This document shows positions 51,491-60,607 of a stretch of 64,000 nucleotides of DNA, piece after piece. A program made the translations under genes and the position numbers. Every line of letters begins with the position of its first letter. Position 1 is the stretch's first letter. The notes below the pieces were generated by a model. That model made no database searches. It was not told where the DNA came from and saw nothing but the letters and a program-made list of their open reading frames with translations. Origin of the DNA: Mycobacterium sp. URHB0044 (GTDB lineage Bacteria > Actinomycetota > Actinomycetes > Mycobacteriales > Mycobacteriaceae). The stretch is taken from positions 124,001 through 188,000 of the forward strand of contig NZ_JIAW01000017.1 in NCBI RefSeq assembly GCF_000620625.1, given 5' to 3'.

Positions 51491-52443
51491 ACTAGCACGG
51501 TGGCCAACAGCGCGCGATGATCGGTCACCGGAACGGTAACCGTTTCGGTCGACACCGCGGTCGTGTTGCGGGTCAACACATGGTCGAGCCCCATGAACGG
51601 TGGGATTCTCCAGTTGCTTCGGTAGGTGAATTGCCGTCCGGCTCCGGCCTGTTCCGACGCGTCACGGAAGCCACCGGCCAATAGACGACGGAACGGGCGC
51701 ATGTCGAGCGTGGCGTTGAAGTCACCGGCGATGATGATGGCGCCGGCGTCGTTGTCCCTGGCAATCTGGCCCAGAATGCCCGGGAAGACGACGAAGTCGT
51801 GATGCCAGCCGTCTATTCGGTGTGGCCACGGCGACGCTAGGTGTACCGACGCGACGGTGGGGTCGATCGTCACGCCCTCGATTCTTAGCCGCGCAGTGAT
51901 CATCACCCGCTGTAGTCCGTCGATGCGCGCGGACGTCGTTATCGGATACCTGCTGTAGATGCCGGTCCCGGCCGCCTCGGGTCGAGGCTCGACCCGGTGA
52001 TGCGGGAAGGTCCGGTCGATCCCGGCCGCCTCGAGTCGGCGAAGAGCGTCGGGGGTGAACTCCTGAATCATCAACACGTCCGCCCTGGCGTCGGCGAGAT
52101 CGGCGATTGCCTGCGTATCGGCATGGCCCTCCCACATGTTGATCGTCATCACGCGGACGGCGACGGACGCGCCTCGGGGTTCGGCGGCGACGTAGAACGG
52201 GATCTGTACGGCGACCGTGACGATGGTCAGGCCGGCGGCGACCGCACCGAGCAGCCAACGTCTTCCCCACAACAACACGATGAACGCCAACGGCGCAGTG
52301 ACAAGAAGAAACGGTGCGGCGACGGCGGCGTACAGCCACATGTGGGTTGGCAGTGGCGTGTAGCGCACTGCGAAGGCGGCCCAGGCGATGGCCAGCAGCA
52401 GAACGCCGACGATGGTGCCGGTCATTCGTCGGGCGGTATTCAC
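51478..52443 (-). CDS. Membrane-anchored endonuclease/exonuclease/phosphatase family protein
   Basis: A 321-residue protein with three N-terminal membrane helices (about residues 7-25, 36-60 and 66-88) and an extracytoplasmic EEP domain: VMTINMWEGHAD, MIQEFTPD, IIAGDFNATLD, LDHVLTRN and the final TDHRALLATV. EEP enzymes hydrolyse phosphodiesters of nucleic acids, lipids or sugars; the topology suggests a cell-envelope substrate. GTG start at 52443 (GGGGG upstream) or ATG at 52425. It is convergent with rplA and shares a terminator with it. Confidence 0.85.
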   Translation of the reverse strand: MNTARRMTGTIVGVLLLAIAWAAFAVRYTPLPTHMWLYAAVAAPFLLVTAPLAFIVLLWGRRWLLGAVAAGLTIVTVAVQIPFYVAAEPRGASVAVRVMTINMWEGHADTQAIADLADARADVLMIQEFTPDALRRLEAAGIDRTFPHHRVEPRPEAAGTGIYSRYPITTSARIDGLQRVMITARLRIEGVTIDPTVASVHLASPWPHRIDGWHHDFVVFPGILGQIARDNDAGAIIIAGDFNATLDMRPFRRLLAGGFRDASEQAGAGRQFTYRSNWRIPPFMGLDHVLTRNTTAVSTETVTVPVTDHRALLATVLVPRA

Positions 52444-52533
52444 CGGACCCCCTGATTCACGTGGCCCTCACTTTCTACCGCTTCCCGCCGCGCTGTGGCG
52501 CCGGTGACATGCCGGGTGCTGCACACTTGGCGG

Positions 52534-53199
52534 ATGGGAACCTGTTGCCGGTGGACGCTGGCACTGTTGGGTGCCGCCTGCCTGTCGTGGAACACGGCTG
52601 GCAGCGCGGCCGCGGACCCGGACCCGGTGTCGCCCGAGGCCGCAGCCGCAGGATTGGTCGACGTGCGCAGCGTCGTCCCGGACGCCATCATCGACCTGCG
52701 CTACGCGACCGCCAATAACTTCGTCGGACAACCGCTGTATCCGGCCGACGCCCGCTGCCTCGTACACCGGGACCTCGCTCCTGGCCTTGTGGCCGCTGCC
52801 GACGAGCTGCGCAAGTCGGGTGAGATTCTGGTGTTCTGGGACTGCTACCGCCCGCACGACGTTCAGGTCCGAATGTTCGAAGCCATGCCGGATCCCAATT
52901 GGGTGGCGCGTCCGAGCACCTACGCGCGCAGCCACGAATCGGGACGCTCGGTCGACGTGACGATGGCCGTCGCACACTACGGATGGCCCGTCGACATGGG
53001 CACCGACTTCGACGACTTCTCGGCCCGCGCCCACGCCTACGCCACCGACGGCGTCACCGCGCAGCAACAGGCAAACCGGGCGCGGTTGCGAAAGGCGATG
53101 GAGGCAGGCGGTTTCCAGGTGTACGCGGGGGAGTGGTGGCACTTCGACGGGCCAGGTGCCGGCGCACCGCGACCGATCTTGGACGTTGCGCTGGGCTGA
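52534..53199 (+). CDS. D-alanyl-D-alanine dipeptidase-like (M15D, VanX family), exported
   Basis: A 221-residue protein with an N-terminal signal sequence (LALLGAACLSWNTAGSAAA) and the VanX-type zinc site: SHESGRSVDVT and GEWWHFDG, plus VFWDCYRPHDVQVRMF. VanX enzymes hydrolyse D-Ala-D-Ala; relatives trim peptidoglycan peptides outside the cell. The ATG at 52534 is preferred because the signal sequence follows directly. Not part of a vancomycin cluster. Confidence 0.85.
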   Translation: MGTCCRWTLALLGAACLSWNTAGSAAADPDPVSPEAAAAGLVDVRSVVPDAIIDLRYATANNFVGQPLYPADARCLVHRDLAPGLVAAADELRKSGEILVFWDCYRPHDVQVRMFEAMPDPNWVARPSTYARSHESGRSVDVTMAVAHYGWPVDMGTDFDDFSARAHAYATDGVTAQQQANRARLRKAMEAGGFQVYAGEWWHFDGPGAGAPRPILDVALG

Positions 53200-53252
53200 G
53201 TGGCATTGGCGCCGGGCTGAAAGCCCTTCTGCGACAGGACTGTCGGACCGGA

Positions 53253-53771
53253 TCAATCGTCGCGGCAAAGCTCCAGTATCGGCGGAAGTAGGTCGGCGAT
53301 CTGCGAACCGACCATCGCGAAGCTTTCCCTGCTGCGACCGATCGGGTCGGGAATGTCAACGAGCTCGCCTGCGACCAGCTGGGTGCGCAGCGCCGCGAGG
53401 TCGGCGACGTTTCGGGCGTTGTAGTCGGTAACGAGTCGGGCGGCCTCGCTCAGCGTGAAGGTTCTGTGGAGTTGGCGTGGCGCATGTTCCAGAACAGCGT
53501 CGCGATGCGCCCGCGTCATGGTGAGCACGAGATCGGCATCGGAGGCGATCTTCGCCGTGAGTTGCCGCGCGGCGAAACCAGACGCGTCACCACCCAGCTC
53601 CCCGAGAATTAGCGCCGCTTCATGGTGAATCGGATGGGCGATCACCGCGCGAGTCCCTGCGCTCGACGCTGTGAAGTTCCCGGCATTCAATCGCGCGCTG
53701 TATGCCGTGGCTAGCCGTTCCGCCGTGGGTGACCGACAGATGTTTCCAGTGCAAACGAACAGTACGTGCAG
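53253..53771 (-). CDS. Low-molecular-weight protein tyrosine phosphatase (Wzb-like)
   Basis: A phosphatase of about 172 residues with the P-loop VLFVCTGNICRSPTAE near the N-terminus and the general-acid Asp in VDIPDPIGRSRESF near the C-terminus. Such enzymes control polysaccharide export and polymerisation by dephosphorylating a BY-kinase. No ATG, GTG or TTG lies at the expected place; CTG at 53769-53771, with GAGGAG just upstream, is the likeliest start. The frame extends further but encodes no domain. It borders the polysaccharide locus and is transcribed away from it. Confidence 0.78.
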   Translation of the reverse strand: MHVLFVCTGNICRSPTAERLATAYSARLNAGNFTASSAGTRAVIAHPIHHEAALILGELGGDASGFAARQLTAKIASDADLVLTMTRAHRDAVLEHAPRQLHRTFTLSEAARLVTDYNARNVADLAALRTQLVAGELVDIPDPIGRSRESFAMVGSQIADLLPPILELCRDD

Positions 53772-54394
53772 AGCGACTCCTCGTTCGTGGCCTGGACGGC
53801 GTCGGGCCAGATGTGACCCTCCATCAGTATCCCGGCTACGAGGGGCCCGGCGGGTTGATCTTCGGAAGCCGGCCTCCTGGAGCTCCACGCCGCCACGACC
53901 CTTCCGGTGTGAAGCCGGGTGCGCTTCTCTTGGAGAGCTGGAGTTGGCAAGCATCCGCAGATATTTGCTGTTGCTACACGAATACTGACGCGAGCGATAA
54001 ATAATCCCATAACTAGATAACCCGCAGTCCAATAGAGTTCCAGCATATCGGTGGTTATTGACGGTTCTGAACGGTTGCTGAAATTTGATTGTGGCGGCAA
54101 AGACGTGCCGGAAAGAAGTTCGCTGTAGTTGTTGTTGGGCGCACAGTTCGGTGATAGATTCGGCCCACGAGCGTGAGGCAGATCACGGGGGGCCGCACGC
54201 AGGGGAGCAGGAGTGGGGGTTGAGGTGAGCGCGCTGAACGACCACGTCCCACTCTCGGCCCGGGCCGATTTCGCACACCGAGCGGCGCCAATGCTGCTCG
54301 GATTTCGCAGGGCCGATCCACGTCGTTGTTTGAGAACGGTCGGCTTGCAGCACTGACTCTTCAGCGTGCTTCGCTGAACTTTTAGGGGGGGGAT
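53772..54394. other. Gene-free leader region upstream of the polysaccharide locus
   Basis: About 620 nt with lower GC than its surroundings and no convincing gene. TTGACG at 54058-54063 with a 17-bp spacer to AAATTT may be a promoter; it overlaps a near-direct repeat of ACGGTT. If that promoter is used, the mRNA leader of the first polysaccharide gene is about 300 nt long. Short open frames on both strands look like noise. Confidence 0.6.
54360..54378 (+). promoter_or_regulatory. Leader hairpin just before the polysaccharide operon start
   Basis: TTCAGCG-TGCTT-CGCTGAA is a perfect 7-bp stem with a 5-nt loop, followed by ACTTTTAG and the Shine-Dalgarno run of eight G before the ATG at 54395. 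It could act as an attenuator or modulate ribosome access. Confidence 0.45.
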
Positions 54395-56719
54395 ATGAGG
54401 CAACGGGCGGTGATTACGGGAGGCGCAGGCTTCGTCGGCTCACATCTAGCGGAACGCCTGCTAGAACGTGAGATGGACGTGGTATGCCTCGACAACTTCG
54501 TCACGGGTTCGGCTCACAACGTCGCACATCTACAGGGCCGCAGGGGTTTTCAGCTGATAGAGGCGGACGTCAGCGAGTACATCTCGATCCCAGGACCCAT
54601 CGACTACGTGCTGAATTTCGCCTCGCCAGCTTCGCCGGTCGACTATGCCGAACTGCCCATCGAGACGATGAAGGCTGGTTCGCTCGGGACGCTGCACACC
54701 CTGGGTTTGGCGAAGGACAAGGGTGCCCGCTACCTGCTGGCATCGACATCGGAGTCGTACGGCGATCCGCTCGTCCACCCCCAGCCCGAAACCTACTGGG
54801 GCAATGTCAATCCGGTCGGCCCCCGTGCGTGTTACGACGAGGCTAAGCGCTTCGCCGAGGCACTCACCACGTCCTACCGGACCAAGCACGGTGTCAACAC
54901 CGCGATCATGCGAATCTTCAACACGTACGGCCCTCGGATGCGTCCGAACGACGGCCGCGTGATTCCGAACTTCATCAACCAGGCTTTGGTCGGCGACCCG
55001 ATCACCATTCAGGGCGACGGCACCCAGACGCGATCGGTGTGTCACGTCGACGACACGGTAGAGGGCGCGTTGCGGCTGTTGTTCTCCGACCTCACAGGTC
55101 CGGTCAACATCGGCAGTCCGAACGAAATGACCATCTTGGAACTGGCCCGTCTCGTCTGCGAACTCATTGGATCCGACTCTCCGATGGAGTTCCTCGCCCG
55201 ACCGCAGGACGACCCGTCGCAGCGTCGGCCCGACATCACGCTCGCGCGCACCGAACTCAACTGGGGACCGGAGGTCGAGATACGCGACGGTCTGCTGGAG
55301 ACCATCGCCTGGTTCCGCCACGGGGCACACCGCGCCTCATGGGTCGACTCGCCGGCATCGTTCGGAATCCCGGTCGAGGAAGACCGTCCTCGCCTCAAGG
55401 TCGCCGTCATCGGCACCGGTTACGTCGGTGCAGTCACCTCGACTTGCTTGGCGTTCCTCGGTCATTCCGTGGTCGGACTGGATGCGAATACGGTCCAAGC
55501 CGCTCAACTCAACAACGGCCAGACGCCGTTTCACGAGCCCGGACTGCCGGAGTTGCTCCAATCGACGCTGGCGACGGGCCATTTGCAGTTCACCGACTGC
55601 CCCGCGAAGGCCCTGTCGGACGCGGACTTCGTCTTCATCTGCGTGGGAACTCCACCGAGTCCGGACGGATCGCCGGACCTTTCGCAGCTCGAAAGTGCGA
55701 TCCAGTCCTTGGCGCCATACCTGCGCGCTGAGGCAGTGATCATCAACAAGTCGACCGTGCCGGTCGGCTCCGGCAACTGGACGCGCACCATTCTGGAGGA
55801 TGCGCTGGAGGGAAACCGCGATCTCTCCTTCCACGTCGTTTCCAACCCGGAGTTCCTCCGCGAGGGTTCGGCGATCGAAGACTTCCTCTATCCGGATCGG
55901 ATCGTGCTGGGAGGCGCCGCCGCGGACGTCGAACGGGTGGCCGAGCTGTATCAGCCCGTCCTCGACCAATCCTTCGATGGCGGGCGGCGTGGTCTCGGGT
56001 CCTCCTTGATCACAACGGATCTGGCCTCCGCGGAGATGATCAAATATGCGGCGAACGCATATCTGGCGACGAAGATAAGTTTCGCCAACGAGATGGCGCA
56101 GATGTGCGAGCTCTTCGGCGCCGACGTCCGGCAGGTCCTCCCTGCCGTGGGCGCCGACCATCGCATCGGCACGGCCTTCCTGAACGCGGGTGTCGGGTGG
56201 GGTGGCTCCTGCTTCGGCAAGGATGTCTCCGCACTGATCTCGACGAGTCAGGAGTACGGCTACACGCCGTCGATCCTGCACGCGACGATCGAGATCAACA
56301 AGGCGCAACGTTCGATCGCGGTGCGCAAGCTGCAGCACGAACTTCACATGCTCAAGGGCCGCCGAATCGCGCTGCTAGGACTGACGTTCAAACCCGGGAC
56401 GGACGATCTGCGCGACGCCCCCGCGTTGGACATAGCTCGGCGTCTACTGGCTGCAGGCGCCGTGATCTCGGCCTTCGACCCGCTCGTCAAGGTACTGCCC
56501 GACGAATTTGGCGCTGTGAGGCTCACCCGCGATGCCTACGATGCGGCCGACCGGGCCGATGCGGTTGTCGTGACGACGGAGTGGCCGGAATTCGAACTCA
56601 TCGACCCCGTCGGTTTGCGTGAGGCCATGCGCGGCGACCTCGTGTTGGACGGCCGAAACTGCCTGCCAGAGGCGGAGTTCGTCGGGTCGGGTCTACGACT
56701 GGTCGGTTTCGGCTGGTGA
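54395..56719 (+). CDS. Fused UDP-glucuronate decarboxylase - UDP-glucose 6-dehydrogenase
   Basis: A single 774-residue chain with two NAD-dependent enzymes. Residues 1-310 are a short-chain UDP-xylose synthase (UDP-glucuronate decarboxylase): nucleotide motif GGAGFVGSH, ASTSESYGDPLVHPQ and CYDEAKR with Tyr147/Lys151. Residues 335-774 are a UDP-glucose dehydrogenase: VIGTGYVGAVTS, Lys550 and catalytic Cys606 in GGSCFGKD. Together they would turn UDP-glucose into UDP-glucuronate and then UDP-xylose. The order on the chain is the reverse of the pathway. ATG at 54395 follows a G-run. It is the first gene of the polysaccharide operon. Confidence 0.93.
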   Translation: MRQRAVITGGAGFVGSHLAERLLEREMDVVCLDNFVTGSAHNVAHLQGRRGFQLIEADVSEYISIPGPIDYVLNFASPASPVDYAELPIETMKAGSLGTLHTLGLAKDKGARYLLASTSESYGDPLVHPQPETYWGNVNPVGPRACYDEAKRFAEALTTSYRTKHGVNTAIMRIFNTYGPRMRPNDGRVIPNFINQALVGDPITIQGDGTQTRSVCHVDDTVEGALRLLFSDLTGPVNIGSPNEMTILELARLVCELIGSDSPMEFLARPQDDPSQRRPDITLARTELNWGPEVEIRDGLLETIAWFRHGAHRASWVDSPASFGIPVEEDRPRLKVAVIGTGYVGAVTSTCLAFLGHSVVGLDANTVQAAQLNNGQTPFHEPGLPELLQSTLATGHLQFTDCPAKALSDADFVFICVGTPPSPDGSPDLSQLESAIQSLAPYLRAEAVIINKSTVPVGSGNWTRTILEDALEGNRDLSFHVVSNPEFLREGSAIEDFLYPDRIVLGGAAADVERVAELYQPVLDQSFDGGRRGLGSSLITTDLASAEMIKYAANAYLATKISFANEMAQMCELFGADVRQVLPAVGADHRIGTAFLNAGVGWGGSCFGKDVSALISTSQEYGYTPSILHATIEINKAQRSIAVRKLQHELHMLKGRRIALLGLTFKPGTDDLRDAPALDIARRLLAAGAVISAFDPLVKVLPDEFGAVRLTRDAYDAADRADAVVVTTEWPEFELIDPVGLREAMRGDLVLDGRNCLPEAEFVGSGLRLVGFGW

Positions 56720-56752
56720 CACCACCCACGAACGCCCCATGAGCAGCATCCG

Positions 56753-57946
56753 ATGAAGATTCACGTCCACGACAACTCCGGCCACCCGTTCCAGGTTCAG
56801 CTGAGCCGGGCGCTTGCCGCGCACGGCCATCAGGTCCTCCATACCTACATGGCGACGTTCGAGTCGCCGAAGGGCCGCTTGCAGCGCGAGCCGGGAGACC
56901 CGCCGACCCTGCGGATCGAGGGCATCGATCTGGGTCGTCCGTTCCCGAAGTACTCGTACTACAGGCGTTGGCAGCAGGAGCGGGAGTACGGCCGAGCGTT
57001 GGCTGCACTTCTCGAGCGCGAGCGCCCGGACGTGTTCCTCGCCTCGAACACGCCGCTCGACATGCTCGCCGTCGCGCAGCGTGCCTGCGCGCGCTTCGGC
57101 ATTCGCTTCGTGTTCTGGGTCCAGGACCTGTACGGCTACGGGGTCGCGCAGATCCTGGGCGCGAAGTACGGCCTCGCCGGGCGGGCGGTCGGCGCCTGGT
57201 ATCGGCGCAAGGAGCGCGCGTTGCTTGCCGCCTCCGATCACGCGATCCAGATCACCGAGGATTTCCGTCCCTTCCTGCAGGAGGCTGGACTCACTGCTGG
57301 GAGGATCACGACGATCCCGAACTGGGCGCCGCTCGACGAGCTGCCGCTGCGGGACAAGTCGAATGCCTGGAGCCGCGCGCACGATCTCGAGCACCGCTTC
57401 GTCTTCCTCTATTCCGGGACGATGGGCCTCAAGCACAACCCGAAGCTGCTACTCGAGCTGGCACAGGCATTCGGCGACGACGAGCGGGTGCGGATCGTGG
57501 TCGTGTCCGAAGGTCTCGGCGCCGACTGGCTGCGCGAGGCCGTCACGGCGGCCGGGCTGACCAACGTTCTGCTGCTGCCGTTTCAACCATTCGAGGCGAT
57601 GCCCGACGTCCTGGGAAGCGCCAACGTCCTGGTGGCGATGCTCGAGGACAGCGCCGGTGTGTTCTCCGTGCCCTCGAAGATCCTCACCTACCTGTGCTCG
57701 GGTCGTCCGATCCTCCTCGCGGCGCCGATGCAGAACCAGGCGGTGAAGCTCATCGCCGAGACCGGTTCCGGAAGGTGCTGTCCTTCCAGCGATCCCGAGG
57801 AATTCGTCGGGCTGGCCAGGACCCTCAGAAACGACCTAGTCCTTGTGGACGAAGGGGGGAAAAGTGCTCGCGCAGCAGCGGAAAGCCGATTCACAATGGT
57901 TCGAATCAGCCGCCAGTTCGAGGATGCACTCGTTCCTTCGCCCTGA
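56753..57946 (+). CDS. Glycosyltransferase family 4 (WbuB-like)
   Basis: A 397-residue GT-B glycosyltransferase. The N-terminal half recognises an acceptor (MKIHVHDNSGHPFQVQLSRAL). The C-terminal half binds a nucleotide sugar, with YSGTMGLKHNPKLLLELAQ, VLLLPFQPFEAMPDVLGSANV and SVPSKILTYLCSGRPIL. WbuB-like enzymes transfer L-fucosamine-type or related sugars in O-antigen synthesis. It lies 33 nt after the fusion gene and probably builds the repeat unit of the polymer. Confidence 0.9.
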   Translation: MKIHVHDNSGHPFQVQLSRALAAHGHQVLHTYMATFESPKGRLQREPGDPPTLRIEGIDLGRPFPKYSYYRRWQQEREYGRALAALLERERPDVFLASNTPLDMLAVAQRACARFGIRFVFWVQDLYGYGVAQILGAKYGLAGRAVGAWYRRKERALLAASDHAIQITEDFRPFLQEAGLTAGRITTIPNWAPLDELPLRDKSNAWSRAHDLEHRFVFLYSGTMGLKHNPKLLLELAQAFGDDERVRIVVVSEGLGADWLREAVTAAGLTNVLLLPFQPFEAMPDVLGSANVLVAMLEDSAGVFSVPSKILTYLCSGRPILLAAPMQNQAVKLIAETGSGRCCPSSDPEEFVGLARTLRNDLVLVDEGGKSARAAAESRFTMVRISRQFEDALVPSP

Positions 57947-57973
57947 CGCGGCGAGTCGGCAAGTGGGTGGATC

Positions 57974-59446
57974 GTGACCCTCTCCTTGGAGCCGATGTTG
58001 GCCGGCTCACCGAACGACGAGCGTGTCAGCCGCATCCCTCGCTTTGGGCCATTCCGGTCGCTGCTGGTACTGGTCGACGTGGCGTGCGTGGGCTCCGCCG
58101 GCATCCTCGCCAACTTGCTGGCGGACGCCCTGCGGCCCGACGCCCCGGTTATTTGGCCACCGCACAGCCTGTACGAGGTGCCGATCCTATTCGCGGCGCT
58201 GGTGGCGCCCGCCATCCTCAACTGGTTCGGCGTCTACCGATCGTGGCGTGGACGGTCGCTCGATAGCGAACTGCGGCCGATTGCCTTCGGCCTCGGCGCG
58301 ACTTTTCTGCTGCTCCTCGCGATCGGTGTCGTGACGCAGTCCACGGCCTACTACTCGCGTCTTTGGATAGCCGTGTGGCCACTGCTTGCGTTCGGGCAGA
58401 TTGCCTGCGCGCGCGTCGCGCTGCGCGCGACTCTGGCCTCGCTCTACCGCCGCGGCTTCGATACGGCACGCGTCGCGCTGATCGGCGATGGCATGCTGGC
58501 CGAGCGCGTCGCGCATCACCTGATTGCGCAGACCGACTCGGGATTCAAGCCGGTCGGCTACTTCTCGCTGAACCCTGAAGCGGCGGAACGGATCCCGCTG
58601 CCACGCCTAGGTACCCTGCAAACTCTTGGCGAGAATACCGAGCGCCCGGTCGGGCAGGAGATCGACCAGGTCTGGATCGTTCTGCCATTGTCCGCCGAGA
58701 ACCAGATCCGGCAGGTCCTGCACGAGCTGCGGCACTCGACCATCGACATCCGCATGATTCCCGATGTATTCGGCTACCAGTTGCTCAACTCGTCGACCGA
58801 GAACGTTGTCGGGCTGCCGGTGCTCAACCTGTCGTACTCGCCGATCTCGGGCGCCAACCGCTTCGACAAGAACGTGCTCGACCGTGTGCTGGCGCTGGGC
58901 ATCCTGGTGCTGATCCTGCCGTTCATGCTGCTGATTGCGCTGGCGATAAAGCTGGAGTCGCCGGGACCTGCGATCTTTCGCCAGATGCGCCACGGCGGCG
59001 ACGGGCGGCCGTTCACGGTGTACAAGTTCAGAACCATGCGCTGGGAGGCCGTCAACGTAACGGCCCCGCGACAGGCGACCCGCAACGACCCCCGGATCAC
59101 CACCCTCGGACGGCTGTTGCGCCGGACCAGTATCGACGAACTGCCACAGTTCCTGAACGTATTGCAGGGCAATATGTCGATCGTCGGACCCCGTCCGCAT
59201 CCGATCGAACTCAACGATCTCTTTCGCGAGCAGGTAGAGCGATACATGTGGCGGCACAAGGTCAAACCTGGCATCACGGGATGGGCGCAAATCAATGGTT
59301 TGAGAGGGGAAACCGACACCCTCGACAAGATGCGCAAGCGGATCGAGTTCGACTTGTATTACATCGACCACTGGTCCTTGTGGTTCGACATAAAGATCAT
59401 TCTGATGACCGTGGTGCGCGGGTTCACCGACCGCAATGCCTATTAA
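57974..59446 (+). CDS. Polyprenyl-phosphate sugar-1-phosphate transferase (WbaP/WcaJ type)
   Basis: A 490-residue membrane enzyme that starts polymer synthesis by moving a sugar-1-phosphate onto a polyprenyl phosphate. Four N-terminal membrane helices and a nucleotide-binding-like central region (VALIGDGMLAERVAHHL) precede a fifth helix and the catalytic domain: VYKFRTMRWE, TSIDELPQFLNVLQGNMSIVGPRP and GITGWAQINGLRGE. GTG start at 57974. Together with the glycosyltransferases it shows that a Wzy- or ABC-type polysaccharide is made here. Confidence 0.93.
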   Translation: MTLSLEPMLAGSPNDERVSRIPRFGPFRSLLVLVDVACVGSAGILANLLADALRPDAPVIWPPHSLYEVPILFAALVAPAILNWFGVYRSWRGRSLDSELRPIAFGLGATFLLLLAIGVVTQSTAYYSRLWIAVWPLLAFGQIACARVALRATLASLYRRGFDTARVALIGDGMLAERVAHHLIAQTDSGFKPVGYFSLNPEAAERIPLPRLGTLQTLGENTERPVGQEIDQVWIVLPLSAENQIRQVLHELRHSTIDIRMIPDVFGYQLLNSSTENVVGLPVLNLSYSPISGANRFDKNVLDRVLALGILVLILPFMLLIALAIKLESPGPAIFRQMRHGGDGRPFTVYKFRTMRWEAVNVTAPRQATRNDPRITTLGRLLRRTSIDELPQFLNVLQGNMSIVGPRPHPIELNDLFREQVERYMWRHKVKPGITGWAQINGLRGETDTLDKMRKRIEFDLYYIDHWSLWFDIKIILMTVVRGFTDRNAY

Positions 59447-59519
59447 CGCAATGCGTCGCTCCGGCGCAAGTGACCGACCACCAACAGATTTCAGTGCAAG
59501 ACGAACCGGGGGGATCTAG

Positions 59520-60527
59520 ATGTTCAGGAAACGAAACAACGTACTGATCGCAGGAGCCGGGGGATTCATCGGCGGGCATCTCGCCAAACGGCTGAGTGAG
59601 GAAGGGAACAACGTCATCGGCGTTGACCTCAAGCCGTTGGATCAGTGGTCGCAGGTTCCAAAAGGCGTCGAACGACGGCAATTGGACATGTCGAAACTCG
59701 CCGACTGCCAAGAAGCAGTTCTCGGCGTCGACACGATCTACAATCTGGCCGCCGACATGGGTGGCATGGGCTTCATCGAGACCCATAAAGCAGAGTGCAT
59801 GCTTTCGGTGCTTATCAACACCCATCTGCTCTTGGCGGCGCGAGGCGCCGGCGTGCAACGCTACTTCTACGCCAGCTCTGCGTGCGCATACAACGTCGAC
59901 AAGCAGGTGCAGACGGATGTCACGCCACTCAAGGAGAGTGACGCCTATCCTGCAATGCCCGAGGATGGGTACGGGTGGGAGAAGTTGTTCAGTGAGCGGA
60001 TGTGCCGGCACTTCCGCGAAGACTTCGGTATCGAGACCCGCGTTGCTCGTTATCACAACGTCTATGGCACCCATGGCAGTTACGACGGAGGCCGTGAGAA
60101 GGCCCCTGCTGCCCTGTGCCGCAAGATCGCCGAGGCGGTCCTAAGCGGCCATCACGAAATCGAGATCTGGGGTGACGGAGAGCAGACGCGCAGCTTCATG
60201 TACGTCGACGATTGCGTGGAGGGGACCCTACGAGTTACAGCGGGGGACAGCGCATTACCGGTCAACGTTGGTAGCTCGGAGTTGGTGAGCATCAACCAGA
60301 TGGTCGACATCATTGAGCAGATCGCTGGCGTGTCGGTCAGCCGAGAATACAAATTGGACGCACCGCTTGGCGTCCGGGGTCGCAGTAGCGATAACGCGAT
60401 GTGCAGGGAAGTCTACGGTTGGGAGCCGTCGATCACGCTTGCTGATGGCCTGGAGCGGACGTATCGATGGATCTTCGACCAGTTGTCGACCCGTAGCGGA
60501 CGGCATGCCGCGGTTCTGTCTGGCTGA
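59520..60527 (+). CDS. GDP-mannose 3,5-epimerase-like NAD-dependent epimerase
   Basis: A 335-residue extended short-chain dehydrogenase. The NAD motif is AGAGGFIGGH (11-20). The family-specific segments AADMGGMGFIETH, ASSACAYNV with Cys122 and EDGYGWEKL with Tyr151/Lys155 match GDP-mannose 3,5-epimerase, which makes GDP-L-galactose and GDP-L-gulose. ATG at 59520 follows GGGGGGA. It is the last gene of the forward operon. In plants this enzyme leads to vitamin C; in bacteria to polysaccharide sugars. A related nucleotide-sugar specificity cannot be excluded. Confidence 0.85.
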   Translation: MFRKRNNVLIAGAGGFIGGHLAKRLSEEGNNVIGVDLKPLDQWSQVPKGVERRQLDMSKLADCQEAVLGVDTIYNLAADMGGMGFIETHKAECMLSVLINTHLLLAARGAGVQRYFYASSACAYNVDKQVQTDVTPLKESDAYPAMPEDGYGWEKLFSERMCRHFREDFGIETRVARYHNVYGTHGSYDGGREKAPAALCRKIAEAVLSGHHEIEIWGDGEQTRSFMYVDDCVEGTLRVTAGDSALPVNVGSSELVSINQMVDIIEQIAGVSVSREYKLDAPLGVRGRSSDNAMCREVYGWEPSITLADGLERTYRWIFDQLSTRSGRHAAVLSG

Positions 60528-60607
60528 GTGACCTCCGGTGAATCATCAAGGCGGGCAACGGTATCGGTGACTGCCATGTCGGCGTACAAGGTCGGGTATG
60601 TGCCGGT

